Below are positions 9,423-16,785 of a DNA stretch of 64,000 nt, one piece after another. The DNA lies in contig DASXAO010000138.1 in assembly GCA_036406675.1 (NCBI GenBank), positions 21,302 through 85,301 of the forward strand, written 5' to 3'. Made by a program: the position numbers and the translations under genes. Origin of the DNA: SCGC-AG-212-J23 sp036406675. Lineage in GTDB: Bacteria > Pseudomonadota > Gammaproteobacteria > Burkholderiales > SG8-39. The notes under the pieces are model-generated. The model was not told where the DNA came from. It worked only from the letters and a program-made list of their open reading frames with translations, and made no database searches. Position 1 is the stretch's first letter, and every line of letters begins with the position of its first letter.

Positions 9423-10772
9423 ATGGGCGGCATGATGGGGACCATCCGCACCGGCATTTTCCATCGCGCACTCGGCGGTGCGGGGCTGGCGGCGGGCGTC
9501 GCCTACGGCGTCCAGATTCTCTGGCAGTGGGGCGAGATACGACCCTTCACCGGGCTCGGCTGGCATCGCGAGCATCTCGTCACCGCTGGCGCCCTGGCTG
9601 GCGCCGGTGCGGTGATGCTGCTCACGGCACGTGGTCGAAGCCCTCTGGCCCGCATGGCGTCGGCGCTCTTCCTCACGCTCGTGGCGTTCGGTGCCTACCA
9701 CCGGCATTTCTCGTACACCGGAGCGCTGTTCGCCGCTCTGGGCGCGCTGGACGGCTTCCTTCTGGCGTGGGCGGCGCGCCCGGCTCGGCGGGCGCTGGCG
9801 GTGGCCTTCGCGCTGCTTGGCGCCGGCCATCTCGCGCTCCTCGGCCTCGGCGTCGCGTCGCGGCCCCCGGCGCTCGCGCAGCCCAAGCCGCCGCCGGGAG
9901 CACGTGCCGTCCCCGATTCGGACGGCTTCGAGCGCTTCCGCCGCGAAAGCTACGTCGCCTCGGGCGTCGCGCCGAAGCGGTACTTCGGCTTTTTCGACGA
10001 GACCGGCGACACCGCCGCTCACGAGACGGTGCTGCGGCGCGCCGTGATCGACGGCGTGCGTGTCGCGAATGAGTTCGCTGCGGCCAACGGCCTCAAGGTC
10101 CGCATCACCGAGCAGGAGGTCGCGATCACGTTCCTGGCCGAGGGCGGGGCACTAATGCTCACTTCGATGACCGATGGCCTCGACCGGGTCCACCCGGTCT
10201 ACGGAATCGGCCTGGACAACTACCGGGAGGGCCTCGACGACTATCCCTCGCTCGCGGCCTCGCTCGACCAGGCGCTCGGGTCGCGATTGGAGCGGCTGAC
10301 GCTCGATCTCGGTGGCCGGCGGATTCTTCTGCGGCCGATGACTTTCCGCGAAGCCATCGCCGGGACGATTCTCATGTACCTGCACCAGAAGGCGCGGACC
10401 GATCGGCTGCTCGCCGCGGCCGGTCGGCCGGCGCTCTCGACGATGTCGCTTCCCGCCCAGTTCGTGACGGCATCGCTCGTCTACAACTCGGGCATCCTCT
10501 TCGCCACCGAGCGGATTGACGACATTCTGACGTTCCGGACCGGCCCCTACCTCGACGAGGTGAATCGGCTCAACGCGGGCAAACGCCCGCGCCTCCCCGT
10601 CTATCCCCCTGCCGAGGCGACGGCGCGGCTCGACGGGGGCGAGCCGTACCCGCGCCAGCTGACGTCGTGGAATGCGGTCTACCACGTCCTTCAGCGCTAC
10701 GGCGCGTGGGTCGGCGCTTCGCGGTTCGCGATGGTGTTCGACGCCGACGGCGCGTTCCGCGAGCGGCGGTAA
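9423..10772 (+). CDS. Membrane protein of unknown function
   Basis: I do not recognise this 449-residue protein. The first ~160 residues contain several hydrophobic segments (around GLAAGVAYGVQIL, VTAGALAGAGAVMLL, MASALFLTLVAF, LFAALGALDGFLLAW and ALAVAFALLGAGHLALL), suggesting four to five membrane helices. A proline-rich linker (PKPPPGA) leads to a soluble C-terminal domain of ~280 residues with no motif I can assign. The start is uncertain: ATG codons at 9423, 9432 and 9435 and a TTG at 9411 are all possible and none has a clear ribosome site. The gene stands alone after a strong terminator and converges on the next gene. Confidence 0.65.
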   Translation: MGGMMGTIRTGIFHRALGGAGLAAGVAYGVQILWQWGEIRPFTGLGWHREHLVTAGALAGAGAVMLLTARGRSPLARMASALFLTLVAFGAYHRHFSYTGALFAALGALDGFLLAWAARPARRALAVAFALLGAGHLALLGLGVASRPPALAQPKPPPGARAVPDSDGFERFRRESYVASGVAPKRYFGFFDETGDTAAHETVLRRAVIDGVRVANEFAAANGLKVRITEQEVAITFLAEGGALMLTSMTDGLDRVHPVYGIGLDNYREGLDDYPSLAASLDQALGSRLERLTLDLGGRRILLRPMTFREAIAGTILMYLHQKARTDRLLAAAGRPALSTMSLPAQFVTASLVYNSGILFATERIDDILTFRTGPYLDEVNRLNAGKRPRLPVYPPAEATARLDGGEPYPRQLTSWNAVYHVLQRYGAWVGASRFAMVFDADGAFRERR

Positions 10773-10778
10773 GCGGGC

Positions 10779-11669
10779 CTATCTTGCGGCGTACATCGGC
10801 CGGCCTTCGTTGAGCTCGATCCAGCCGCGGACGATGCGGTAGACGAACCACGCCCCCGAGCCGATGAGGATGAATATGCCCACCAGTACGACCGCGGTGG
10901 CGATGCCGAGCACGCACCAGGCCAGCGACCACCAAAACGTTCGGATCTGCCAGGTGAAGTGCGATTCGAGCCAGGTCCCGGCGGCCTGCTCGCGCCTGAG
11001 ATAGTTAACGATCACTCCTGCGAACAGCGTCACGCCGACCAGCATCGACGCCGCCTGGAGGCCGTAAACCAGCCCCGCCAGCCTGCGCAGCGAGGCTTGT
11101 GCGTGCTCGCTCGACGCGGCAGCGCCCGGCGCAGCCACGGTGCGCAGGAATCCGTAAAGACCGATCGCCATGGCGGAGCAGAACCCAAGGACCAGGATGA
11201 GAAGCAGCTCGCCGACGAGCTTCATGATCGGCCAGGTGCGGTTGGGCCCGACTGCCATGACCCGAGGCTCCTTGAGCCCTTCGACTGCGACGCGGTACAC
11301 GCCGCTCGACGAGGCGGCGAAGTGCGCTACCGAGACGCTGCGCTCCTCGCCCGATTCGGAGCTCATTCCGGACTGCGTCTGGACCGCGACCGGGCTGCCG
11401 TCGGGCGCCCGAACGCGGTAGCGCGTTCCGTCGGGCATCGTCGCCTCGACGTTGAACCCGCGGCCCTGATAGACGGTTCGATGCTCGTGCCAGAGGACCT
11501 GATCGCCCGGCACGGCGACGGAGACCTGCGCCTCGCCGGGCGCGAGAAACCGCATTGCGGGCTCGAATCCGGCGACGAAACGCCAGACCAGGATGCCGCC
11601 AAGCACGAGGCCTGCGAGAAACACCGAGCCGGCGAGCGCGTACCAGCCGAGTCCCGGGATGCGGGGCAC
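10779..11669 (-). CDS. Membrane protein with periplasmic domain and DUF4870-like C-terminus
   Basis: A 296-residue protein. One N-terminal helix (LAGSVFLAGLVLGGILVW) anchors a ~100-residue beta-rich segment (about 45-145) presumably outside the membrane. A helix near 150 follows, then a C-terminal three-helix region of DUF4870-like type, recognisable by SHFTWQIRTFWWSL and the ending IVRGWIELNEGRP. DUF4870 proteins are small membrane proteins without known function; the added extracytoplasmic domain is unusual. It lies 9 bases downstream of the RDD-ankyrin gene on the same strand, so the two are probably cotranscribed and may act together. Confidence 0.7.
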   Translation of the reverse strand: MPRIPGLGWYALAGSVFLAGLVLGGILVWRFVAGFEPAMRFLAPGEAQVSVAVPGDQVLWHEHRTVYQGRGFNVEATMPDGTRYRVRAPDGSPVAVQTQSGMSSESGEERSVSVAHFAASSSGVYRVAVEGLKEPRVMAVGPNRTWPIMKLVGELLLILVLGFCSAMAIGLYGFLRTVAAPGAAASSEHAQASLRRLAGLVYGLQAASMLVGVTLFAGVIVNYLRREQAAGTWLESHFTWQIRTFWWSLAWCVLGIATAVVLVGIFILIGSGAWFVYRIVRGWIELNEGRPMYAAR

Positions 11670-11678
11670 TGCGCTACC

Positions 11679-12905
11679 TCAACGGGTATAGCGCTTGAGG
11701 AGCGCGACCATTTCGCCGTTGCCGCGCTGTTCTGCGACCCGGACGGCGGGACTTGGACTGGCGCCGCCGCGGAGCAAAGCCTCGGCGGTCGGCACGTCGT
11801 CCTGAGCGGTCGCGACCACGAGCGGCGTGCGGCCGCGGCTGTCGGGCTTGTCGACCCACTTGCCGAGCTTCAGCAGCTCGGTCACTGCGCGGGCATCCCG
11901 GGCGACCACTGCGGTCATGAGGTCGTTGTACTTCAGTCCTGCCCCTGCCATGAAGTCCGAAGTGGTGGCCGCTGGGGGCTTCGCCGCCATCCGCACGACA
12001 GCCGGCGCGGGCGCCTGCTTCTGCTTCGCCGCCATCGCCACTTTCGGCTTCACCGGTTCCCTTACCGGCTCAGGCACCGTTTTCACGGGCTCGCTCACCG
12101 TCTTCGCGGGCTCGGCTACCGGCTTCTGGGGCTCGGTCACGACTTTCGCAGGCTCTGGCGACGCGGCCGGCGCGGGCTGCGCGAGCGCGACCGCCGCAGG
12201 CTTGGCCGCAGCGGTTTGGGTCTGTGCTTTTGCTGGTGTGGGCGCGGTTGCCACCGGGGTGGGCGCAGGCGCCCTGGCGGCTGGTGCTACGGTGGAAGTT
12301 TTCGGCGCGACCTTCATCGCCGGCGCCGCAGGGCGCGGCACCTGGTGCATCGGGTCGTACTGAGAGACGGTGTCCGTGGCCATCTTCTCCATTCCCGCCA
12401 TGACCGAGGGGTCGAGCAGCATCGGAGCCACGAAAACCGGCGTTGCAAAGCCGGCCAACACGACGAGAGCCGCGGGAAACACGCGCGACACGCCCTCGCG
12501 CGCCACATAGGTCGCCGCCATCAGGTCGTGAAGCGCTTGCTTGCGCGGCGTAACGGCGGCAATGACATAGCCCAGCATGAAGACCGCGCTCGAGAAGATC
12601 TTCGCGATCTCGCGCCAGAGCGCCCGCGGGAAGGCGACGCGGCGACCGTCGAAGCGCGAGACGCGCAGGCCGAGAATCGCCTTGCCGAAGGTCGCGCCCA
12701 GCCGCGACGCGTGCAACACCGGCCAGTAGAGAAACCCGAGGACCCAGATTGCGATCGCGGCCAGCGCCAGGTCGCCCGGCGCGAGCGCCATGGCGGCGCC
12801 CACCAGGAGCGCGCTGGAAATGAAGAAAACGATGGCGGAGTCGGCGAGGAAAGCGAGAAACCGGACCCAGAACCCGCCGTACTGCGTACCCGTTGGCTCG
12901 GACAT
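11679..12905 (-). CDS. RDD-family membrane protein with C-terminal ankyrin repeats
   Basis: A 408-residue three-part protein. Residues 10-160 form an RDD domain (FWVRFLAFLADSAIV, then SRLGATFGKAILGLRV and LHDLMAATYV), a membrane module of uncertain transport role. About 200-325 is a long low-complexity linker rich in Pro, Ala, Lys and Val. The last ~85 residues contain ankyrin-like units (LMTAVVARDARAVTELLKLG, then SRGRTPLVVATAQ). An extra hydrophobic stretch (VFPAALVVLAGFATPVFVAP) precedes the linker, so the ankyrin part could be on either side of the membrane. The tail resembles the ankyrin lipoprotein at 21293-21931, including the GLKY opening. No function is claimed. Confidence 0.8.
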   Translation of the reverse strand: MSEPTGTQYGGFWVRFLAFLADSAIVFFISSALLVGAAMALAPGDLALAAIAIWVLGFLYWPVLHASRLGATFGKAILGLRVSRFDGRRVAFPRALWREIAKIFSSAVFMLGYVIAAVTPRKQALHDLMAATYVAREGVSRVFPAALVVLAGFATPVFVAPMLLDPSVMAGMEKMATDTVSQYDPMHQVPRPAAPAMKVAPKTSTVAPAARAPAPTPVATAPTPAKAQTQTAAAKPAAVALAQPAPAASPEPAKVVTEPQKPVAEPAKTVSEPVKTVPEPVREPVKPKVAMAAKQKQAPAPAVVRMAAKPPAATTSDFMAGAGLKYNDLMTAVVARDARAVTELLKLGKWVDKPDSRGRTPLVVATAQDDVPTAEALLRGGASPSPAVRVAEQRGNGEMVALLKRYTR

Positions 12906-13007
12906 TGTTGTTTTGACCTCCGAGCACAGCGTATGCTGGGTGTGCCAATAGAATCAAGGCACTATTTACGCCCTGCGGTTACCTTAGGCCACCGTCGGGT
13001 TACCTTT

Positions 13008-14348
13008 TCAAGCCGCGGCGGGGATAACCTCGCGCAGCGTTTGGAACAACCGATCGATCTGCGGCTTCTCGACGATGAGGGGCGGGGAGAGCGCGATGAT
13101 GTCGCCGGTCACCCGGATTAGAACCCCCGACTCGAAAGCTTTCACGAACGCCTCGTGGGCGCGCCGGCCGGGCGCCTCGGCCCGGGGCTCGAGCTCGACC
13201 GCCGCAACCAGGCCGCAGTTGCGGACGTCGATCACGTGCCGCGTGCCCTTGAGCGAATGCGCCGCGTCCTCCCAGTACTTCTCGAGCGACTGGGCGCGAG
13301 TGAGGAGGCTCTCTTCCGCGTACGTTTCGAGCGTGCCGATGCCCGCAGCGCAGGCGAGCGGATGGCCCGAATAGGTGTAGCCGTGGAAGAGCTCGATGCT
13401 CGACAAGGAAGATTCGGGCCCCTGCATGAAGGCCTCGTACAGCGACTCCTTGAGGAACACGGCGCCCATCGGCACCGTGCCGTTGGTCAGGCCCTTCGCC
13501 GTGGTGAAGAGGTCCGGCATGACGCCGAAGCGCTGCGAAGCGAAGGGATGGCCCAGGCGTCCGAACCCGGTGATCACCTCATCGAAAATGAGCAGGATGC
13601 CGTGCCGCGTGCAGATCTCCCGCAGGCGCTCGAGATAGCCTTTCGGCGGCACCAGCACGCCGGCCGATCCGGCCACGGGCTCGACGATCACCGCCGCGAT
13701 CGTCGAAGGATCATGCAGCACGCAGAGCCGTTCCAGCTCGTCTGCGAACTCCGCACCCCTTTCCGGTTGCCCCTTGGAGAACGCATTTCGCTCGAGGTCG
13801 TGCGTGTGGCGGATATGGTCTACGCCCGCGACGCCGGGGCCGAACGTCTTCTTGTTTGCCGGCAGCCCGCCGACCGCCATGCCGCCGAAATTCACGCCGT
13901 GATAGCCGCGCTCGCGGCCGATCAGACGGAAGCGCTGGCCTTCGCCGCGCGCGCGGTGGTACGCGAGCGCGATCTTGAGCGCGGTGTCGACCGATTCCGA
14001 GCCGGAGTTGGTGAAAAACACGCGCGAGAAGCCCTCGGGCGCGATGCGCGCGAGCCTCTCGGCGAATTCGAACACCATCGGGTGGCCCATCTGGAACGTG
14101 GGCGCGAAGTCCATCGTCGCGACCTGGCGCTTGACCGCTTCGACGATCTTCGGCCGGCAATGTCCGGCGTTGACGCACCAGAGCCCCGCCGTGCCGTCGA
14201 GCACCTGGCGCCCTTCGGGCGTCCAGTAATACATGCCCTCGGCGCGCGCAAGCAGCCGCGGCGCCTTCTTGAATTGGCGATTCGCAGTGAACGGCATCCA
14301 GAACGCCGACTGCTCGAGGTCCGAACCGAATTCCGCGCGCTTGTTCAT
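13008..14348 (-). CDS. Omega-amino acid--pyruvate aminotransferase (class III)
   Basis: A 446-residue PLP enzyme of class III, close in motif content to beta-alanine:pyruvate transaminases: FWMPFTANRQFK, DGTAGLWCVNAGHCRP, FTNSGSESVDTALKIA, GRERGYHGVNFGG, D256 in IFDEVITGFGR, and the PLP lysine K285 in TTAKGLTNG. It would move an omega-amino group to pyruvate, giving alanine and a semialdehyde. The exact donor is not fixed by sequence. It lies downstream of the FAH-hydrolase gene on the same strand, but a 91-bp hairpin element intervenes, so cotranscription is doubtful. The ATG at 14348 gives the family-typical N-terminus. Confidence 0.9.
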   Translation of the reverse strand: MNKRAEFGSDLEQSAFWMPFTANRQFKKAPRLLARAEGMYYWTPEGRQVLDGTAGLWCVNAGHCRPKIVEAVKRQVATMDFAPTFQMGHPMVFEFAERLARIAPEGFSRVFFTNSGSESVDTALKIALAYHRARGEGQRFRLIGRERGYHGVNFGGMAVGGLPANKKTFGPGVAGVDHIRHTHDLERNAFSKGQPERGAEFADELERLCVLHDPSTIAAVIVEPVAGSAGVLVPPKGYLERLREICTRHGILLIFDEVITGFGRLGHPFASQRFGVMPDLFTTAKGLTNGTVPMGAVFLKESLYEAFMQGPESSLSSIELFHGYTYSGHPLACAAGIGTLETYAEESLLTRAQSLEKYWEDAAHSLKGTRHVIDVRNCGLVAAVELEPRAEAPGRRAHEAFVKAFESGVLIRVTGDIIALSPPLIVEKPQIDRLFQTLREVIPAAA

Positions 14349-14380
14349 GAGGACACATTACACCGCAGTGCGGTGCACTA

Positions 14381-14471
14381 AAAAGGGGTCAGAGGAATTT
14401 TCCTGTAACACACACGCGGCGCGCATACGTGCGCGTGCAAGTGTTACAGGAAAATTCCTCTGACCCCTTTT
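14381..14471. repeat. Long palindromic element, type 1, copy A
   Basis: Two perfectly complementary 31-nt arms (14381-14411 and 14441-14471) flank a 29-nt GC-rich loop that itself contains alternating GC inverted repeats. The outer ends are AAAAGGGGTCAGAGG and its complement. The end of the right arm plus one base forms the TAA stop of the upstream FAH gene (TTA at 14470-14472). A second copy lies at 37895-37985. The stem differs between copies by one pair, changed on both arms. It separates two minus-strand genes and would act as a strong RNA hairpin in either direction. Confidence 0.9.
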
Positions 14472-15318
14472 ATCCCTGGTAGGCGACGACGCGCTGCTTC
14501 TGCACGCCCAGGTGCTGGATGCTGAGCGTCATGACGTCGCCCGCCTTGAGAAACACCGGCGTCGGCTTGATGCCCAGGCCCACGCCCGGCGGCGTGCCGG
14601 TGGCGATGATGTCGCCGGGCAGCAGCGTCATGTACTGGCTCACGTGCGCGATGATTTTCGCCACGCCGAAGATCATGGTGCGCGTGTTGCCGGTCTGCAT
14701 GCGCTGGCCGTTCACCTCGAGCGACATGTCGAGGCTCTGCGGGTCGGGAACCTCGTCGGTGGTGACGAGCCAGGGGCCGATCGGGCCGGCGGTGTCGAAG
14801 CCCTTGCCCTTGTCCCACTGGCTGGTGGCCATCTGGAACGAGCGCTCCGAGACGTCGTTGACGATGCAGTAGCCGGCGACGTGGCTGAGCGCCTCGGCCT
14901 CGCTCACATACTTCGCGGTGGTGCCGATGACCACGCCGAGCTCCACTTCCCAGTCGAGCTTGGTCGAGCCCCGGGGCTGGATCACGTCGTCGCTCGGCCC
15001 GCTGATGCAGGTGGTCGCCTTCATGAACACGATCGGCTCAGAAGGGATCGGCATGCCGGCTTCTTTGGCATGGTCGGAATAGTTGAGGCCGATCGCGACA
15101 AACTTGCCGATGCCGACGTAGGGCACGCCGAAGCGCGGGGTGGCGTTCACGAGCGGCAGCGTTTCCGGCTTGAGGCGCGACAGGGTCTTCAGCTGGCGCG
15201 GCGAGATCTCGTTCGGGCCGATGTTGTCGATCACCTTGGAGAGGTCGCGCAGGCGGCCTTCGCCGTCGATCACGCCCGGCTTCTCGTAGCCAGGCTTGCC
15301 ATACCGGCACAGCTTCAT
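14470..15318 (-). CDS. Fumarylacetoacetate hydrolase family enzyme (probable diketo-sugar-acid hydrolase)
   Basis: A 282-residue FAH-fold protein with the catalytic barrel motifs YVGIGKFVAIGLNYSDHAKE, DWEVELGVVIG (metal-binding Glu pair), YCIVNDVSERSFQ, KGFDTAGPIGPWLVT and GDIIATGTPPGVG. The family cleaves C-C bonds in beta-diketo acids or acts as a hydratase. Beside an SDR (coupled by ATGA overlap) and two sugar-acid dehydratases, the most likely role is hydrolysis of a 2,4-diketo-3-deoxy sugar acid to pyruvate and a hydroxy acid, as in non-phosphorylating L-fucose and L-rhamnose routes. This role is inferred from context. The TAA stop lies in the arm of the palindrome at 14381-14471. Confidence 0.85.
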   Translation of the reverse strand: MKLCRYGKPGYEKPGVIDGEGRLRDLSKVIDNIGPNEISPRQLKTLSRLKPETLPLVNATPRFGVPYVGIGKFVAIGLNYSDHAKEAGMPIPSEPIVFMKATTCISGPSDDVIQPRGSTKLDWEVELGVVIGTTAKYVSEAEALSHVAGYCIVNDVSERSFQMATSQWDKGKGFDTAGPIGPWLVTTDEVPDPQSLDMSLEVNGQRMQTGNTRTMIFGVAKIIAHVSQYMTLLPGDIIATGTPPGVGLGIKPTPVFLKAGDVMTLSIQHLGVQKQRVVAYQG

Positions 15319-16055
15319 ATCGTCATTCCCCCGTCAATCGAATAAGCGTTTCCGGTGGCGAACAGCGATTCGTCCGAGGCGAGGAACACGAGGATTCCCA
15401 TGATGTCGTCCACCGTGCCCAGCCGTCCCATGGGCTGGCGCGCGACGAAATCCTTGCGCGCCTGCACCGGGTCGGCGAAGGCGTTGATCCTTCCCTGCAG
15501 CGACGGCGTGTCGACCGTGCCGGGGCAGATGGCGTTGCAGCGGACGCCCTTCGCCACGTAGTCGGCGGCGATCGACTTCGTCAGCCCGATCACCGCCGCC
15601 TTGCTCGCGCCGTAGACGAAGCGGTTCGGCAGGCCGCGGATGGACGAGGCCACGGAGGCCATGTTGATGATCGAGCCGCGGCCCTTCTTCAGCATGCCGG
15701 GGATGAACGCGCGCGACACCAGGAACATCGACTTGACGTTGACCGCGAACCCCTGGTCCCAGTCCTTCGGGGTGGCGTCGAGGACGCTGCCGTGGTGCAC
15801 GATGCCGGCGCAGTTGAAGAGCACGTCCACGTCCCCGGCCTCGCGCGCCACCCGCGCGATCGCCGCCTCGTCGGTCACATCCAGCGCGCGGGTTTGAATC
15901 CCCTGTTTTCCCTCCAGGTCGGAGAGAACCGAGGCATTCAGGTCGGTCGCCCACACGCGCGCGCCCTCGCGCGCGAAAGCGAGCGCGGCCGCGCGTCCCA
16001 TCCCCTGCGCCGCCGCAGTGACGAACGCTACCTTGCCTTCCAGACGTCCTGCCAT
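15315..16055 (-). CDS. SDR oxidoreductase (probable 2-keto-3-deoxy sugar acid 4-dehydrogenase)
   Basis: A 246-residue classical short-chain dehydrogenase: cofactor motif TAAAQGMGRA near residue 14, D in WATDLN favouring NAD, FNCAGIV, catalytic serine in NMASVASS, YGASKAA (Tyr/Lys) and the PGTVDTPSL loop. The closest described relatives by motif are enzymes oxidising 2-keto-3-deoxy-fuconate-type acids and 3-hydroxybutyrate-dehydrogenase-2-like SDRs. Its stop overlaps the FAH gene start by four bases, so the two products probably act in sequence: oxidation to the diketo acid, then hydrolysis. It is divergent from the second SDR across a 28-bp gap with overlapping -10 elements. Confidence 0.85.
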   Translation of the reverse strand: MAGRLEGKVAFVTAAAQGMGRAAALAFAREGARVWATDLNASVLSDLEGKQGIQTRALDVTDEAAIARVAREAGDVDVLFNCAGIVHHGSVLDATPKDWDQGFAVNVKSMFLVSRAFIPGMLKKGRGSIINMASVASSIRGLPNRFVYGASKAAVIGLTKSIAADYVAKGVRCNAICPGTVDTPSLQGRINAFADPVQARKDFVARQPMGRLGTVDDIMGILVFLASDESLFATGNAYSIDGGMTI

Positions 16056-16065
16056 GAGGGCAGCG

Positions 16066-16073
16066 ATTATACT
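16066..16073. promoter_or_regulatory. Overlapping divergent -10 elements between two SDR genes
   Basis: The octamer ATTATACT gives TATAAT on the minus strand (16066-16071, 10 bases from the ATG at 16055) and TATACT on the plus strand (16068-16073, 10 bases from the GTG at 16084). Both messages would have about four leader bases. The 28-bp gap leaves no room for separate promoters, so the -35 regions would lie inside the opposite coding sequences. Confidence 0.5.
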
Positions 16074-16083
16074 TCGCGTAACC

Positions 16084-16785
16084 GTGAATCAGCTTGATTT
16101 CGCAGGGCGGACCGCAGTGGTCACCGGCGGCGCGCAGGGCATTGGCGCCGCCATCGTGGAGCGGCTGCGCAGCTCGGGCGCGCGCGTTCAGATCTGGGAC
16201 CTCGACGGCACGCCGAGAGTCGACGTGTCCGACCCTGCCTCGGTCGACGAAGCGCTGAGGCACGCGCTGAAGGAGCTCGGGAAAATCGACGTGCTGGTCA
16301 ACAACGCGGGCGTCGCCGGGCAGAACGTGCCGACCGTCGAGTACCCGATCCAGGAGTGGGAGCGGGTGCTGCGCGTCAATCTCACCAGCCAGTTCCTGTG
16401 CTGCCGCGCGGTGGCGCCTCACATGGTGAACGCGCGCTACGGCAGGATCGTGAACATCGCCTCGGTCGCGGGGAAGGAAGGCAATCCGAACGCGGTCGCG
16501 TACTCGGCCTCCAAGGCGGGAGTGATCTCGCTCACCAAGTCGCTCGGCAAGGAGCTCGCGCAGACCGGCGTGCTGGTGAACTGCGTTACGCCGGCGGCCG
16601 CCAAGACCGCGATCTTCGAGCAGATGACCGAGAGCCACATCCAGTACATGCTGTCCAAGATCCCGATGAACCGCTTCGTCAACGTCGACGAGGTCGCGTC
16701 GCTGGTGTGCTGGCTCGCAAGCGAGGACTGCTCGTTCTCGACCGGCGGGGTGTTCGACATCTCCGGCGGCCGTGCCACCTACTGA
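16084..16785 (+). CDS. SDR oxidoreductase (probable sugar 1-dehydrogenase)
   Basis: A 233-residue SDR starting at GTG 16084 (VNQLDFAGRTAVVTGG). An upstream ATG at 16054 is possible but would overlap the divergent gene. Motifs: TGGAQGIGAAI, a short acidic strand end (WDLDG), VNNAGVAG, NIASVAG, YSASKAG and a closing FDISGG. It opens the plus-strand half of the sugar-acid island and overlaps the dehydratase by 14 bases. The position suggests oxidation of a free aldose to the lactone or aldonate that the dehydratase then uses. The substrate is unknown. Confidence 0.82.
   Translation: MNQLDFAGRTAVVTGGAQGIGAAIVERLRSSGARVQIWDLDGTPRVDVSDPASVDEALRHALKELGKIDVLVNNAGVAGQNVPTVEYPIQEWERVLRVNLTSQFLCCRAVAPHMVNARYGRIVNIASVAGKEGNPNAVAYSASKAGVISLTKSLGKELAQTGVLVNCVTPAAAKTAIFEQMTESHIQYMLSKIPMNRFVNVDEVASLVCWLASEDCSFSTGGVFDISGGRATY

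Noticed and set aside
16018..16083. Upstream ATG start (16054) for the second SDR
   Set aside because: It would overlap the divergent SDR start and shift the NAD-binding motif away from the usual distance; GTG 16084 fits better.
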